Counted from the first letter of the stretch, positions 37,637 through 50,290 are shown. The stretch: 64,000 bases of DNA from Sciurus carolinensis (GCF_902686445.1 NC_062222.1:42035792-42099791); one strand, 5' to 3'. Numbers and translations are program-made. The notes: generated by a model not told the origin, from the letters alone.

Positions 37637-38755
37637 TTTTTTTTTTTATTGTAAACAAATGGGATACATGTTGTTTCTCTGTTTGTACGTGGCGTAAAGG
37701 CATACCATTTGTATGATCATAATTTACATAGGGTAATGTTGTTTGATTCATTCTGTTATTTTTTCCCTTCCCCCCCACCCCTCCCACCCCTCTTTTCCCT
37801 CTATACAATCCTTCCTTCCTCCATTCTTGCCCCCTTCTCTAACCCTAACTGTAACCCTAACACTAACCCCTCCTACCCCCCATTATGCGTCATCATCCAC
37901 TTATTAGTGATATCATTCGTGCTTTGTTTTTTTGAGATTGGCTTATCTCACTTAGCATGATATTCTCCAATTTCATCCATTTGCCTGCAAATGCCATAAT
38001 TTTATCATTCTTTATGGCTGAGTAATATTCCATTGTATATATATACCACAGTTTCTTTATCCATTCATCAATTGAAGGACATCTAGGTTGGTTCCACAAT
38101 CTGGCTATTGTGAACTGAGCAGCTATGAACATTGATGTGGCTGTATCTCTGTAATATGCTGATTTTAAGTCCTTTTAATATGCTGATTTTAAGGCCAAAG
38201 AGTGGGATAGCTGGATCAAATGGTGGTTCCATTCCAAGTTTTCTAAGGAGTCTCCACACTGCTTTCCAGAGTGGCTGCACTAATTTGCAGCCCCACCAGC
38301 AATGTATGAGTGTACCTTTCTCCCCACATCCTCGCCAACACCTGTTGTTGCTTGTATTCTTGATAATTGCCATTCTAATTGGGGTGAGATGGAATCTTAG
38401 GGTGGTTTTGATTTGCATTTCTCTTATTACTAGAGATGTTGAACATTTTTCCATATGTTTGTTGATTGCTTGTAGATCTTCTTCTGTGAAGTGTCTATTC
38501 ATTTCCTTAGACCATTTGTCGATTGGATTATTTGCATTCTTGGTGTAGAGTTTTTTGAGTTCTTTATAGCTTCTGGAGATTAGTGCTCCATCTGAAGTAT
38601 GATTGGCAAAGATTTTCTCCCACTCTGTAGGCTCTTTCTTCGCATTGCTGATAGTTTCCTTTGCTGAGAGAAAGCTTTTTAGTTTGAATCTGTCCCAGTT
38701 ATTGATTCTTGCTTTTATTTCTTGTGCTATGGGCAAAAGTGTTGATCTTGAGAAC
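37637..38755 (-). mobile_element. 5'-truncated L1, ORF2 C-terminal part and 3' UTR
   Basis: The poly-T at 37637 marks the L1 tail. The 3' UTR (gtaaacaaatgggatac, gatcataatttac) is followed by ORF2 on the - strand. A 224-codon frame (38083-38757) includes INNWDRFKLKSFLSAKETIS, EWEKIFANHTSDGALISRSY, CWRGCGEKGTLIHCWWGCK and [19 protein letters not shown]. Downstream of that the frame shifts at a local duplication (38153-38193) and resumes as FIAAQFTIARLWNQP with WYIYTMEYYSAIKNDKIMAF at 37893-38132. This is one of the better preserved L1 copies in the window, though inactive: the endonuclease and most of the reverse transcriptase are missing. Confidence 0.92.
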
Positions 38756-40710
38756 ACTAAAATGTATTTTGCATGTCAAATTCCATCTCAGAATTTCTTT
38801 TCTAGGGAATCCAATGACAAACTTTTCCTTCAAAACTTTCTTGCTTTTCCACAGCCAATGCAATTTTTGGTGAGAAGTATTGCCCCAGAGTCAAATAGAA
38901 GGACAATTCTATCCCACTCATATAATTTGCTGCCTAGTAAAATTACTTAAACACTGTGAACCTCAGTTTTTCTCCATCAGTGAAATGGGGATAATAATAC
39001 CAACTCACAGGGTTTCCTGTGGAATTGAATATGGTAATCTATGTAAAAGTCACGTTAATAAAAATAAGTACACCATGTACGTTATTTCCCTCATGAATTC
39101 TTTCCCCAACTATTCATTCCACAATTTATATTCTGTGCATATGCTTATAATGATGCCATTAGATTGTTTTTCTTTCTGCAAAGCTTTGCACTGAGCCTTA
39201 TGAAAAGTGGGTTAAGGCAAAAAAATCCCTCAGTCTAGTTATAATACTATGTCATTCATTAATTGTAGCTCTATTCAGTTTTTTCTGATAACATGTTATG
39301 TGACTGTGACCCAGTTTACAATAATGCTTAGTAGCATTACTTCCATGTTTCTATATTAGAAAGTAGACACCATGTTTTATTAGCCACACAGCTGTTAAGA
39401 AGTTCCAACTGCCTGTGGAAAAATAGAGAAAGTAAGTAATGCTGCTCATCATTAAGTTTTAGGGGCAATATTACAATATCTTCTGTGTATCAGACATTAG
39501 ATCCTGGTACTTAACATCATCAAAACATTGGAACATAAACAGTTCATTGCTACGGAAGCTCATTAAGGGTAATATCAACAAAAACAAGTTATAAACTGCC
39601 TTCCTGAAGCAAGAATAAACATATGATAATAAGCCAATTTCCATCATTGTCTTCAAATCTTATAGGAACCCAAAATAATAATAATTCAAAATTATATCTT
39701 TTAAAATCAAATGTACACAAACATTCTCAGAAGTCTACTAAAGAAATTACATATATAAGTCTGTCCATAATTTGTTGCTATTTACTTCTAAGGGTTTTTT
39801 TCCTTATATTTATAGTAGAGATCTTAAAAATTAATGGCTATTCAAAATTCCAAAGATTTCATCATCATTATTTTTGAAGATGTATCCTGATTTGAACACA
39901 CATTTAGAAATGAAAAATTTAGTTATAAACCATATTTAAAATATGATGAGATTCTCATTTAAATGATATTCATATTCCAATACAGAGTTAGGTTTCTAAA
40001 TACCTCGTAGTTTAAATAACAAACTGCTTTAGAGATTAGATGTCCCACATTACCTTTCCAGCTCAGCGGAAAAGCCAAATGAATTTCAAACATTGGTTGT
40101 TTAATACTGCATGGCCTGGGCCTAGTTTAAGTCGCTAAACTCTCAAAGTCTCAATTTCTGCACTTATATGAGCAATTTAATAATCACATGTGTGAAAAAT
40201 AGGGAAACCATCTGAACAGAGTTGTGTTCCAATAAATTTAGATACTCCCCTTTTCTCCTCCTTAGATCCTTTGTGCAAGTAGCTACAGAAAGTTCAGAGG
40301 CAAATGCCATTTAGAAAGTTACAGTAATAGGCCACAATAGGCCTAAATGTTTAAATAGGAGCAGGAATATTAGGGAAAAAAAGGGATTTTTTTTTGTACT
40401 CACATGCAGTAAAACATAAGCACATGCATAAGAAATAAATACATGTATTTGAAATATTTTATTTTATCAGAATATTTATATCACTATAGCAAATTGTAAT
40501 ACATTGATTTTCTGCAGATTTAAAATAATCAGAATTGAAGGATTAAAATTTCTCACATAATTATGTTACATGTTAGTTTCACTGTGGGATGAGAAAAACC
40601 TTCACATGATATGGAGCCATCTGTAATATTTATTTTCCTTAATGTAGATTCTGTCTTTGAAAGCACCTTGTGTATTGTTAGTATTTAAATTTCTGTGAGT
40701 CTCTTTACTT
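38756..40710. other. Intergenic with MIR relics
   Basis: MIR-like pieces lie at 38930-39070 and about 40100-40200. Nothing else is recognised. Confidence 0.5.
38930..39070 (+). repeat. MIR SINE relic
   Basis: gtgaacctcagtttttctc, agtgaaatggggataataat and ctcacagggtttcctgtgg follow MIR order in + orientation. Confidence 0.75.
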
Positions 40711-40716
40711 TCCAAG

Positions 40717-41141
40717 TGTTATGGTTTACATATTAGGTGTCCCCCAAAAGCTTATGTGTGAGATCATGCAAGAAAGTTGACAGGTAAAATGATTGGGTTA
40801 TTATGATCTCAACCTAATTAGTGTATAATGCCCTGATGGAATTAACTTGATGGTACCTGTGGGCTGGTAGGGTGTGGCGGAAGGAGGTGGGTCCAGCATT
40901 TGAGGAATATATTTTGTGAGGTGAGCTTAGTCTCTTGCTCTGCATCCTGGTGAGGTGTCCTGAGCTGATTTCCTCCACAATACTCTTTTACTGTGATGTC
41001 CTGCCATACCTCAGGCCCTGAGGATTTGACTATCTGTAGACTGAGACCTCTGAAACCATGAGCCCCAAAATAAATTTTTTCTCCTTTACAATTGTCTATC
41101 AGGTCTTTTGGTCACAGTGCCCAAAAAGTTGACTAAGGACA
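40717..41141 (+). mobile_element. Solo LTR, MaLR-like (TGTTATG family), with intact 5-bp target duplication
   Basis: It begins TGTTATGG and ends AAGGACA. The flanks CCAAG (40712-40716) and CCAAG (41142-41146) match exactly. Blocks shared with the LTR at 13381-13828: gtgtcccccaaaagc, tgtgagatcatgcaag, aacctaatta, gagctgatttcctccac, gactgagacctctgaaacc, aataaa, and caggtcttttggtcacag. The 425-base length and lack of internal genes indicate a solo LTR or single non-autonomous LTR unit. Confidence 0.88.
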
Positions 41142-41146
41142 CCAAG

Positions 41147-43929
41147 ATCAAACAAGAGATGCAACCCTGAGAGGGGAACTGAAGGTTTTTAAATGATTGA
41201 GGACATTTTTTGCTGTTCTATTAAAGTCCACTTGCTCTGGTGTTATTTTTACCAGAATTGTTTTAACTTTTCTAAAAATAGACTGTGGTTTATTTTAATT
41301 AAGGATTTTCCTGGTAGAAGTATAGAGGAGTGGACATTGAGAAGCTAATTGCAGAGTGAGAAAAAGTTCTGTGAATTTAAAATGAGTTTCCCCAAAGGAG
41401 ATTTGATGCTCACAGTAAAGGAAAAAACAGGTGAGAAATCTGAGAAATATGGAGTACACTCAGGAGGGCAAAACTAGGGAAAAAATGTGCACGTTAAGTG
41501 AAACTTGTAAAGGATTTAAATTATATTTTTCCTCTCTGATCTCGATAAAGGTATATTTTCACATCTAAGTTGATTCTTTCCCATAAAATATATTTATTTT
41601 TGATTATCCTCGAGCTTTCCAAGTCAGACACACAAACTTGCTAAGAGTTAGTAGAATTTGGGAGGCACTGTAATGCTGAGTCCTAGATCTATCTTTAGGT
41701 TTAAAATTGACCTGAGTTGGGAGAGAGTCAAGTCCTGGGCTCCCCTGGTTCCAGGGCAAAGTAGAGATATCAAAGGATAAGCTCAGCAGACAGTGACCAG
41801 TGAAGAACTCTAGAGAATGGAGTCTAACAAGCTCAGGCAGTGACAGATCGGAAATAGCACCGTTTTCCTTGTGATAAAGAACTACCAGGAGTTTCAGTGC
41901 AAGGGGAAAGGCAGGACAGAGACAGACTTTTAGGTTTCTCATTTTGCCACAGGGTTTCAGAGTGTTTATGTATAGAGTCCCAAAGGTTTGGAGAAGGTGC
42001 CTCCCTGTCTCCAGGGTAAATGTTGAAGAAAATGGCTGAGAAAGTTGAGCTCTAATCCTCTATATCATATCCTCTTTGTCAAAACTCTCTAAGTGGACTT
42101 TACTGTAACAATTCATTTGTTAAAAGATTCCTGTGATAGAGAAAAGATCTATTTTCATAAGGGGGATTATTTACATAATATATGTAAAATTAATAAAATG
42201 TATTTTGTGCAATAGCAAGATATGAAAGTAGTTAAGATAGTTTTCATGGTAGACTGACATTTTAAAGATTTCTACGAGAGTATGGAATAAGTTACTTTTT
42301 TTACTTTAAATTTTTTGTCTTTGTAGGATTAAGATAATCAATTCCTTAATACTTATAAGCAGAGGTTTTAAGAGAATGAAAGAAAGAAAGTAGTTTTGTG
42401 TTGTACAGAATTTAAATAGTTTTGAAGATTAATTCTGCATTAAAGAATGCATTAAGATAGAGGTCATCTATATCCTTTCAAATACTTGCTTAGTAAGTTG
42501 TTACTGTATAGGTCAAATGGTCAAAGTAAGGAAGGAGAACTGAGCACTGCAGCCTTTTCCATTTTGTCTGATGAATAACTGATCTTTCTGTCACCATTTA
42601 ATGTTTTCATTCTTTCCCTGTGACTACCCAGGTATTCCAGCGAAAACCTCTGCAAAGACTTTTATATGCTGGAAATTACTGGGTCCTTTTACTAATTATA
42701 AATATATACCTATTCATATCATCTGAAACTCCCTTCATTCAGTATCCCTCCTCACTCCTCTAAGTTAAGATAGTTGCAATGTGGAGGTAGGGAAATAAAC
42801 TAATAGCATGACCTTATTTCTCCTCCAAATTCTATTCTAACTGTACCTGTCATTAATAAACCTCTTTATGCTGATGCTTCCTCACTTGTACAATGAGAAA
42901 GTTTATTCTATATGATACTGTTTCCTGCAAATGTTAATGGGTTTTAAGAAAAATATTAAGCAACATAAAATAGTGATAATTATGACATAACTTCTCAGGA
43001 CTTTACTGTGTAAGTATTCGTGGTGAGTCCCTAGTATGCAACATTTCCCAGTTTTATTTGGTCACAGAGTCCTGTTTATCAGAGCATCATATATAAGTAG
43101 TGTTCAATGAAGCATATTTAGGGAATGTGGTTCTTAACATTTCTCTGATTGTTTTAAGAGTTTACCTTAGGTCTTCCTGAATGTAAGACAAGCAAAGGTA
43201 AACATGTTCATTAATGATAAGGTCAGTATTAATGGGTTTTCTCAGACATACTTAATCAGAATGTCTAAGGAAAGGAGGATAGGAATCGAAGAAGCATCAC
43301 GATGAGAGCAACAGAATGAACCAATAAAGCAAGCTCTAGTAAATGGCTAAACTTATGTGAAAGGAAAGAAAATTATTTTAAAACCTAAAAGAATGCAGCA
43401 TTGTTAACCCAGATCCCCAGATCGGTGATTTAGTAATGGAGCCAGTTTCGCCATGGAATCTTTGCCTGAGTTTTAAGAAACCACAGAATATAAAGATATG
43501 AAATAAGTCATAGCAGAGTCAGGTTGATACCTTTCATAAGCCTAAAAAAAAAAAAAAAAGGAAAGAAAATCTATCCAAAGAGGGAAATGTAAAGATACTT
43601 ATCATCTTAACCTTATAATTCCTAGTTACAAGCTAATATACGTTTGGCACTGGAATTTGTACTACTTCTCTGATGCCAAAATCTCAAGGAAAAAATTAAT
43701 TTCCTTTGATCTTAGTTATGACAGCCTTGTGTACCTTTAAGAAGTACAAATTAGCCCATCTCTTAATGAAGACACTTTAAATGTACTACCAGAGACCAGA
43801 CTCTGATTGGTGGCTGGATGTAGAGAATGTGGCCCCTGATTTCATGGATGTCACATTCAAGTGTGCTCTACTACGCTGTCAGACATCTGCCAGGAGTATA
43901 TAAAAGACAGCAAACAAATATGCCATGGT
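41147..43929. other. Intergenic, nothing recognised
   Basis: No exon-like structure is convincing. The 112-codon - strand frame at 41604-41942 lacks recognised domains. An A17 run is at about 43543-43559. Confidence 0.5.
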
Positions 43930-44120
43930 TAGCAATTAAGTATTTAACCTTAAATTTTAATGCAAGATGGTTTACCATTAGAAAATCAATTAATAGAATT
44001 CATGTTAACAGATTGAAGGAAAATAAATATATGTTCATATTAATAGAGACAAGAAAAAGCATTCAAGGAAAGTCAACATCCATTTATTATAAAACTTATA
44101 TTAAGCACACAGGGATAAAT
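43930..44120 (+). mobile_element. Old L1 ORF2 fragment (reverse-transcriptase region)
   Basis: The + frame reads INRIHVNRLKENKYMFILIE followed by TRKSIQGKSTSIYYKTY. This corresponds to the L1 reverse-transcriptase segment with the pattern N-RLKENK, an AEKAFDKIQHP-like block and an MIKTL-like block. The catalytic region is incomplete and diverged. Confidence 0.75.
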
Positions 44121-44465
44121 CCTTATCACAGATAAACACACATCTCTTTCACATATACTCTTGATTGTGTATATTGAATATTTCATGATTTTAAAATGTT
44201 TAAATATTAGCATCCTGTGATTGTAATTCAAAGTCATACCTGGCGATTACTGCTCAACATGGATCATACTGTCAGGAGTAAATATAAATATATTTTAAAA
44301 AATCCAAAAATTACTCTTTGTAAATCCTACATTTTAAAAAGTGGCCTATATCAAAGTATAACATCTCTCACTCTCAGTTCCAGCTAATCTTAGAATATGA
44401 TACAACACAAATAATACAAACAGGTTATCAGTCCTGGCAGTTTTTACTTATGTTTCTTTTTCCTG

Positions 44466-45740
44466 TTTGATGTAAAATAGCAGCTTCACTGAGATTAGTC
44501 ACATTCCATAAAATTCACTTCTTAAAGTACAGAATTCAGTATTTTTAAAGTATATTTATAGAGATGTACAATGACCATAATGCTAATTTTAGAAAATTTC
44601 TGTTACCTTAATTAGAAACTCTGTACCAAATAGTATTCAGTTTCCATTTTCACCCCTCTACTCCCTGGCAACCACTAACCTACTGTTGGTCTTTATGAAT
44701 TTACCTCTTCCAGATGTATCATATGAAAGTAATTATTCAATATGTGACCTTTGTGCATGGCTTCTTTCACTTGGCGTGTTTTCAAGAGTTATTCATATTG
44801 TATCAAGTATAAGTACTTCATTTCTTTCCTATGGCTAATAATATTCATTTAAAATGATAAACCATGTTTTCTTCTGCCATTCATTATTTTAAAAGTACTT
44901 GGCTGGCATCTGCTTTTTAGTTAGTAATATAATGTTTGTATGAACTCTAGTGGACATATGCTTTCAGTTCCCTAGAGTATATGTATATATTGGAGTGGAA
45001 CTGTTATGTCATATGGTAACTCTATGTTTAAGATTTTAAGGAAATGCCAAACCATTTTCTAAGTGGCTGCACCATTTTACAATGCCCCCAGTAATGTATA
45101 AGAAATTCAATTTCTCCACATCCTCACCAATGCTATTTGTTGACTTTTATTTTGGTCATCTGTGAGTATGAGTTATTATATAATTGTGCTTTTGATTTAA
45201 TTTCTGTAGTGAGTCATGATATTTTACATGAATTTTTTATTTCTCATTTTATTTTCTTATTTGAGCACTGCACATGCTCTCTGGAGTAATACTTATTTGG
45301 ATCTTTAACCCACTTTAATTGGATAATTTTACTTTTTATCATATAATTGTAAAAGTAATTAGTATATTCTGAATACAAGTCTCTTAAAAGGTATGTGATT
45401 TGCAAATATTTCCTCCCATTATGTGGCTTATCTTTTCACTTTATTGATGCCCTTAGAAATGCAAAGATTTTAATTTTTTAATTAAGTCCAATTTATTATT
45501 TCTTTTGTCACTTTTACTTGTGATATCATATCAAAGAAACCACCCACTAATCTAAGGTCACTAAAATTTACTCTTCTGTGTTATGAGTTTAATAGTTTTT
45601 GCTCTTATACATAGTCTTTATCCATTTTGAGGTTATTTTGTACCTGGTATAAGGTAAGTGATCCCACCTCAATTTTGTTATATGGATATCCAGTTGGCCC
45701 AGTACCAATAATTGAAGGCTTCCTGAAGTTTTGATAAATA
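44466..45740 (-). mobile_element. Old L1 (L1M-like) 3' region
   Basis: Typical reversed L1 wording is present: ctccctggcaaccactaac, ttcacttggcgtgttttcaa, taagtggctgcaccatttta, tctccacatcctcaccaatg and tgcaaatatttcctcccatt. Diverged and without open frames, so older than the copies at 24.7 and 37.6 kb. Confidence 0.8.
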
Positions 45741-46738
45741 GAGATATTTAAAGGAAATCCAAATGGGACTGCCTAATCCTTATTTACTAATTTCCCCTTC
45801 AGATAGAAACTGGAATGTGCACAGACCTGGGAATTTCCCTTAAGCCTGAAATTCTGAAACAAGCTGATGCTCATCCATTCCCTCCATGACTGGTCTTAAT
45901 AGCTAATGGAATTCCATATGAAAATCTTCCACAGAACTAGTCAGTTTCCCATTGGCCAGCAAAGTCATTAATATTTTTATAATTTTAAGTATGGTAAACA
46001 GCCACATTTGCCTCCGAACATTAGAAACATTTATCTTTCTTATCACTAAACATAGCTTACAATTCTGAGTGTCAAATATATATCCAGATGCTGAAGATTC
46101 AGCTGTGACTAAGGCAGAAATGGACTGTCTTAACAGAGTCTGAGTCTAACCAGCATTGTTCACAGCAGTGTACTGTGTGTGTGTTTCTCTGAAATAATCC
46201 ACTGCTTCATTTCTATTCATTCATTTATGTATTCATTCAGACTAAGCACCTACTGTGTGTCAAAGAGGAATAACACAGTAATTTTAAAAATCAGATACTG
46301 TCCTGATCTCATGGGACTTGAAACCTAGTGATAAAGATCAATATTTATCAAATAATCTGGACAATAGATACCCAACTGAAAATGTGAGAGCTGTTACAAA
46401 AGAGATTTACAATGTCGTAAAAGTATATAATGAAGGGATCGACTTTTGTAAAAATCAGGGAAGATGTTCCTAAGGAAGTACCACTTGCTCTAAAATCCAA
46501 AGGATTAATAGGTATTAACTAACAGAAGAGAAATTAAATCAACTTTCCCAAACAAAAAAACTAAGTATGTACCAAATCCTGAATAGGAGGAAGCCCCCAA
46601 CTTTGAACATTGAAGGAATCATGAGGCATGTTTAAGGAATTGTTTTTATCCTTTAAAAAGTAGAATGATACGGAAGTGATTTAACATGCAGAGACTCATT
46701 CTCCAGACAACAAAGTACTATCCAGAAATTAAGTGCAT
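45741..46738. other. Intergenic with L2-like relic
   Basis: An L2-type segment lies at about 46210-46345 (ttcattcatttatgtattca, gcacctactgtgtgtcaaag, ctcatgggacttgaaac). The rest is unassigned. Confidence 0.5.
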
Positions 46739-47170
46739 TTATTTTTGTTTGTTTGCTTGTTTGCTTTTAAGTCAGTGTTTAAGACATTCTGCTTGAATCT
46801 GGAGAGTGAGCCTCAGGTCTTCTGTGTTCATTACCTGCTTTGCTATCAGCCTTAATGTACTTCTAGCTATTTGTTTCACCTGTACGATTTTATGTTCCTT
46901 CTTTAGTAATCTGCCATTTATAATCAGTTTAATTACCAGACAGTACTGAGATACTGCCCAAAGGTCTTTGCAGCCCAATCTAAGACACACCCCTGCCCAT
47001 AATTTTCAGAGTTCTTCAAGTTCTTCCCTGTGAGATCACTGGCACAAAGCCAAGATTCTGCCTTCTTGTCCCAACTCCAACACAAACAGGTTGTAAGTCC
47101 TTGTACAAATTTCTTTACCTTACTTGCTTCAGAATTTTTAATTAGCTCCCTGTAATATCCCACAGGCTAA
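46739..47170 (-). other. Unclassified retroposon-like stretch
   Basis: On the - strand two overlapping open frames (46933-47163, 76 codons; 46772-46990, 72 codons) are followed by an A/C-rich tail (aagcaaacaagcaaacaaac). Open sequence ending in an A-rich tail suggests retroposition of some transcript or an old ERV piece. I recognise no protein family. Confidence 0.3.
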
Positions 47171-47439
47171 AAAATTATAACATCCTATTTCCAATATCTT
47201 TCTACATTTTTCTGCACTTGAAGCAGGCCACCCTTCCTTCCATCCCCAAAGGTACTTTGGGTTACCCTAACTGAATCTTATAAAATAAAGTTGTGTCTGC
47301 AAAGAAGATGATATTTGTTCCATGTACTGGAACACCATGCTATCATTTAGAGCTTGGTTTGTCATCCCCCTTCCAGGAATTTCTGAAGTGAAAAACAGAG
47401 TCAGAGTCAACTACAGAAGGAAGAAAAAAGGAATGTTCA

Positions 47440-48260
47440 AATGCACCAGGAGAGTTGACTCTCCTCACTCAATATAAATTGTAATTCACTTCCTGTGAGT
47501 GGGCAAATGACTATTTACAAAGCTATTACAGGTCTCATTAATTGTCATTATTATTCACGGGTATCACTGCAATTACCAAAGTGCCTCTGTGCACTTTACC
47601 TTGGAGTTCTCTTTTTAATTAGTCATATTGAGTGTTACTAGCTGACCTCCTTGCATAATGGATAAGGCAAAGGAAGTACACAGCAAGGTGATTAAAAACA
47701 GGATCATTGTTGTAAGGAGGGAAAAGGAGTGAGTCTATGAGGATCAATCAGTGGCACTTCATCTCCAAATGCCAACTGAAACTTTACCTGTAGTGAAACC
47801 AAGAGAAATGACACTGTTACACATGTAGAATAATGACATTTTGATGGACTCCTCCTCCTCCAGGGAAAGAGGGGAGAGACTCTGTCTTCCAGAGCCTAGA
47901 AATCAGGAATTAAATTGCCAGCAAGACTTGTATCATCCTGTTATTTAAGCATTTAACCCAATGCCCTGGTGAAGCACGAATAATAAGAAACCTGCCCTTG
48001 GTATCAATTTATGTTGATGGGACTCATTGTCAAGTGTCACTAGCACATTGCAAACTTACAATTTATTATTTAGGTTGATTTGTCCTTGTGATTCATTCGA
48101 ACGTAAAGATTGGTACCTTTTTCCATATCTAGCAATTTCAGACCATAATGTAATAATTTTTCTTTGTTTCTTTAATATAATGCAATCTTTTTGCATCAGC
48201 CATTTTACAAAGTGTAGTGGGAATAAACTATTTGAAAGAAGGATTTATGTTTACTATATT
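47440..48260. promoter_or_regulatory. Candidate conserved non-coding element
   Basis: This stretch lacks recognisable repeats. It is rich in TAAT-type homeodomain cores (tcattaattgtcatt, tttttaattagtcat) and contains the dyad ATGCAA-5-TTGCAT at 48180-48196, which resembles POU or C/EBP half-site pairs. Conservation cannot be judged from one sequence, so this is only a candidate. Confidence 0.25.
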
Positions 48261-49960
48261 TTACAATGTTTGTTACTTATATCAGTCAATCAAAACTATT
48301 ATTGAGCACCTACCATACTTACTAGAGTGTGATAGTTGCTAAAGTGAAGAGTAGAATAACAATAAAAAAGCGTAATTAACTATTACAGTAATTATTGTAT
48401 TGTAATGAGCTAAAATAAAATAATAATTTAAAGAAGGGAATGCTATAGGAAAATATTGAAGAAATAAATAAAGATTGCACTGGACAGTGTAATATATATT
48501 GACTAGTGTATGTAAACGGGAATAATAATTTAAGCAAAGGGAAAAACACTTTATAAAGAGAGGAAAACATTTGTTAAGTTTTTGAGTAAATGAGAACCTG
48601 ATCCTAAATCATTCATTTTAAGAATCAATGAACAAATGTGGAAACAATATAGAAGAACTACATCGTTTTTAAAAGGCAAGAAAAATATGTAAACTTATGG
48701 TTGTATTGTCAAAAGACACTGTGACAATAATAATATATATGTGCAGTTCTTGATGGTTTTTCCAAGCATTTTCTCAATGATTATCTGCAGTGGGTAGACC
48801 AAATATTGCTGCCACCCTTATTGAGCAGATGAGGAAACTGTTATATTACAACTAAGGGACTAGTAAGTTGTATCTGCAGCTAGTTGGGGTTACAAATTTC
48901 CAAAACATGGATCTGAGTACCTTATGAGCTTCATGGAGAAATAATAGGATGAATGTGTCAGTCAAGGACAAGTTTTATTGAACAAACAGGATGGAAGGGA
49001 GAGACAAGAACTGGAACTTAAAGGCAGCTGGAGCTAGACACTGGCTTCCATGTCTACCTTGACTCAGATGGTAGGAACAAATATGAAATATCCCAAGGAA
49101 AAATGGGATGAGCCAAAGAAGACTGGTTCAGAAGAAATAGAATGATGAAACTGATAAATATTAGAACTTGGTAAAGAAGATAGATTTTGGGGGAATTGTT
49201 TTCACATTCATATTCAAATATTTGAATGGAAGATAAACATCCAAATGGAAATAGAGAGACATTTCATGTAAGAAGGTAAGGTTAAAAACAAAGTTGGTAT
49301 AGAGGTAATTGTTGAAGAAATGAAACAAAAGAGCAATGTAAAAGCAGCCTGGAGAAAGTAAAGAATAAAAATCACCAGGGAAACAGGACAAGTCCTCAGA
49401 CCTGAAAGAATAGTCATACTAAAGAAGAATGCTGCAGACAATGAACAAAATATCCCTTTAGAAAACAATATCATGAATGAAAAATAAATGCATATAAGTA
49501 TCTATCCACAACTTTTCTATAAAGGTGAAATTGACTTTTAAAACACTGAGGAACATGTCATACCAAAACACGTTTCAAAAGAAAGAGTATTTGCCAGTAG
49601 AGGAGTGGGTCTATGATACCTACCTCAATCTGTAATTAATAATTTTAAATTTCTAAAATATATCATGTACCCTGGGAGATGCCAGGGTATTTACTCATCA
49701 GCAAATAAAGTATCCCTTGGGGTTGGGAGAGATGGGTAGTTGAAATGTAGAAATATAAGAGAGAATATAGAGATAGGTTTTGACCTCTCTGTAATGAGAA
49801 GGGAACTGGTCGGGCTGTCTTAAACAGAAACAAAACCTAGAATACATTTACAGGAAGCAAATCAGAAAACTTATGGAATCAATAGGAAGGTTGAAGAACC
49901 AGGTTCAAAAAATAGGTAGAAAAGAAGAGCAAGTCCAGAAGATAAAAAAATAAGGAGTAA
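48261..49960. other. Intergenic with MIR relic
   Basis: A MIR in - orientation lies at about 48755-48905. The small - strand frames at 48376-48570 and 49161-49474 are hydrophobic AT-rich chance frames. Confidence 0.5.
48755..48905 (-). repeat. MIR SINE relic
   Basis: ttgagcagatgaggaaactg, aactaagggactagtaag and an upstream ccaagcattttctcaatgat fit a reversed MIR. Confidence 0.65.
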
Positions 49961-49969
49961 AGAAACTGC

Positions 49970-50290
49970 CCTTTATTATAAACATTGTATACACAGTGCC
50001 TGTTTTTCATCCTTCATCGTCATCACAAATCCCAGGCACAAGCATCCCATTAGTTGGGGTCCCCTGTGCCCTTGAGGTAGGAGGTAGGAAATAGGATCAT
50101 CCTCCCACCATGGCTTTCCCAAAGGACACAGGGTGTTGTTGCCTGCCAATACAGCACACAATAAGGAATTTCCCAAAAAAAACCTAGGCACTGATGCTGA
50201 AACAGCCAACAAAATGACTCACAAAAGCAAGCAAAAAAATGAACTGTCTTTGTTATATTCCACCCATTGGCCATCCAGAATCAAAATATA
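49970..50290 (-). other. Unclassified LTR-like or retroposed sequence
   Basis: It is GC-richer than its surroundings. On the - strand it carries ctgtttcagcatcagtgcct and a late AATAAAG near 49973, the arrangement of a transcript 3' end or the R region of an LTR. The overlapping frames here (74-78 codons) match no family I know. Confidence 0.3.

Noticed and set aside
38132..38548. 138-codon + strand frame with hydrophobic stretches
   Set aside because: It is the antisense of L1 ORF2 on the - strand.
43827..44135. 102-codon + strand frame
   Set aside because: Its second half matches the L1 reverse-transcriptase region, so it is an L1 relic and not a gene.
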